A stretch of DNA of 15,494 nt from CAINVV01 sp964506325. GTDB taxonomy: Bacteria; Bacteroidota; Bacteroidia; Bacteroidales; Prolixibacteraceae. The stretch is from the NCBI GenBank assembly GCA_964506325.1, contig CAZDLO010000085.1, positions 1 through 15,494 of the forward strand. Reading direction: 5' to 3'. The translations under genes were made by a program, and so were the position numbers. Shown piece after piece: positions 14,224 through 15,494 of the stretch. Numbering within the stretch: position 1 is the first letter of the stretch; the number at the start of each line of letters is the position of its first letter. The notes under the pieces are model-generated. The model saw only the letters and a program-made list of their open reading frames with translations. It had not been told where the DNA came from and ran no database searches.

Positions 14224-15494
14224 TTAGAATGTAAGATTTACGCCAAGTACAAAAACTCTCGGACGAGGGTAGAAATTATTGTCGATACCACCGGCAACCT
14301 CAGGATCAAGCCCACTGTACTTGGTGATCGTAAAGGCATTCTGGACAGTAAAGCTCAGCCTGGTTTTGATGGCTTCCTCGAAATTGTATCCGACACTCAT
14401 GTTGTCCATTCTGAAGAATGATGCATTCTCAACGTAGAAGTCAGAAAAATACTGGGTGTTGGTAAATTGCGTGTTGTTGATCTGCTTGGGAACGTTGTTG
14501 TAGAATCCGGACTGGTTGTAAACGGTTGAGTAGAGTGCACCGGAGGCTACGTTGTTGTACGCATAGTTGCCAATATTTGCCCTTCCTGAACAAGAGAAGT
14601 CCATTTGTTTGTAGGTTAACCGGGTGTTGATTCCAAATGTATAATCCGGAGCCGGTTTCTTGTAGTGGTATTTGTTCAGGTTGTTACTGGTAACAGTACC
14701 ACCGGTACCTGTGCGGTCAACATAAAGACCTTCGATGGGCATGCCGTTGGATCCGTATACCTGCTGAAATACATAGAATGAATTGGCAGGAAATCCGACA
14801 CGCTGATTCTGGATGGTGTTACCGACACCACCGCCAATTGAACCTACGTCGACGCCGGTATAATTCGGGTCATCCGTCTTGGTCAGCTTTGTAATTACAT
14901 TTTCATTGTAAGCAGCATTGAAACCAACACTCCAGGTCCAATCTTTAGACCTGATGATCTGACCATTCAGGTTCAATTCTATACCTTTGTTTTCAAGGTT
15001 ACCAACGTTGGTGGTCAGGAAGTTTGAAAAGTTACTTCCGGCAGCAATCGGAATGAAGTTCAGCAAGTCCTTGGTTTCCCTTTTATAGAGATCCAGCGAA
15101 CCTGTAAGTCGGTTCTTCAGGAATCCGAAATCCAAACCAAGGTTGTAAGTGGTTGTTTCCTCCCATTTGATGTTGGCATCATAAGGATTGGGACGAAGTG
15201 TATTGTAGAAAGTGTTGCCAAACTGGTACTGGGCTGTCGCTGTACTTCCACGGTATACCGGAAGATAGGGGAAATCAGACCCTATGTCCTGCTGACCGGT
15301 TACACCCCATCCAAGCCTGACTTTAAGATCAGAAACAGCATTGACATTTTTCAGGAAGGATTCATCCTTCACTTTCCATGCCAGTGCGGCAGCAGGGAAA
15401 AGACCCCATCTTGTCCCGCTTGAGAATCTTGAGGAACCGTCATCACGGATGGTTACAGTCAAAAGGTAACGCTCCATGAAGGTATAGTTCAAAC
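14224..15494 (-). CDS. SusC/RagA-family TonB-dependent receptor, C-terminal part (cut by window edge)
   Basis: The last 423 residues or so of an outer-membrane barrel that imports oligosaccharides using TonB energy. The full family length is near 1000 residues, so the signal peptide, carboxypeptidase-like domain, TonB box and plug lie beyond the right edge. Visible family blocks include LNYTFMERYLLTVTIRDDGS at the edge, FLKNVNAVSDLKVRLGWGVTG, IKWEETTTYNLGLDFGF, LDLYKRETKDLL, NVGNLENKGIELNLNG, and the closing barrel strand ending in Phe. The frame is open to the edge; a TTG at 15490-15492 is internal, not a start. It is the first gene of the group seen here. The operon promoter and any regulator are outside the window. 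Confidence 0.95.
   Translation of the reverse strand, partial: LNYTFMERYLLTVTIRDDGSSRFSSGTRWGLFPAAALAWKVKDESFLKNVNAVSDLKVRLGWGVTGQQDIGSDFPYLPVYRGSTATAQYQFGNTFYNTLRPNPYDANIKWEETTTYNLGLDFGFLKNRLTGSLDLYKRETKDLLNFIPIAAGSNFSNFLTTNVGNLENKGIELNLNGQIIRSKDWTWSVGFNAAYNENVITKLTKTDDPNYTGVDVGSIGGGVGNTIQNQRVGFPANSFYVFQQVYGSNGMPIEGLYVDRTGTGGTVTSNNLNKYHYKKPAPDYTFGINTRLTYKQMDFSCSGRANIGNYAYNNVASGALYSTVYNQSGFYNNVPKQINNTQFTNTQYFSDFYVENASFFRMDNMSVGYNFEEAIKTRLSFTVQNAFTITKYSGLDPEVAGGIDNNFYPRPRVFVLGVNLTF

Noticed and set aside
15490..15492. TTG as a start of a 422-residue barrel protein
   Set aside because: The translated sequence is internal SusC barrel sequence and the frame is open to the window edge, so the gene is cut, not short.
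1..15494. CRISPR arrays, tRNA or rRNA genes, complete insertion sequences, phage genes
   Set aside because: I saw no regular spaced repeats of CRISPR size, no tRNA-like fold with conserved arms, no rRNA sequence, no transposase or phage protein; the only mobile-like hints are the short repeats listed above.

Overview
The window comes from a Bacteroidota (Bacteroidetes) chromosome. The evidence is a SusC/SusD-type outer-membrane uptake locus, lipoproteins with acidic residues after the lipobox cysteine, an amylase ending in a type IX secretion (T9SS) sorting domain, a DksA/TraR-family protein with the cysteine-poor finger usual in this phylum, a long IleS, and several TAnnTTTG boxes of the Bacteroidota promoter type. 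The T9SS domain argues against Bacteroides itself and for an environmental Bacteroidales/Marinilabiliales-like or related lineage. The family cannot be fixed from the sequence alone.

Left part, plus strand (1-6506): a degenerate heptad-repeat array and a promoter box lead into ileS, followed by a DksA/TraR-like regulator and lspA. A relic of a GxxExxY-family gene then lies on the minus strand (about 4880-5110). It has a lost 5' end, an in-frame stop and a frameshift. A short succinate-semialdehyde-type aldehyde dehydrogenase gene follows.

Right part, minus strand (6562-15494): an alpha-glucan (starch-like) utilisation locus. In transcription order it holds the 3' part of a susC-like TonB-dependent receptor (cut by the window edge), susD-like, a SusE-type lipoprotein and a larger SusF-type lipoprotein, ending in a strong intrinsic terminator. 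After a gap of about 330 bp with a palindromic repeat comes a separate multidomain GH13 amylase. It has a signal peptide, an N-terminal accessory domain, a CBM48-like domain, the catalytic barrel and a T9SS sorting domain. The convergent space between the amylase and the dehydrogenase is only about 55 bp.

Inferred joint working: the T9SS-exported GH13 enzyme cuts alpha-glucan outside or at the cell surface. The SusD/E/F-like lipoproteins hold the glucan and its fragments through several starch-binding-type modules, and SusC/SusD import the oligosaccharides. LspA, encoded nearby, matures the lipoproteins of the whole cell, including these three. No wholly new system is evident. The most distinctive items are the hidden GxxExxY relic, the domain expansion of the SusF-type protein, the T9SS amylase beside a lipoprotein Sus apparatus, and the intergenic repeats and hairpins.
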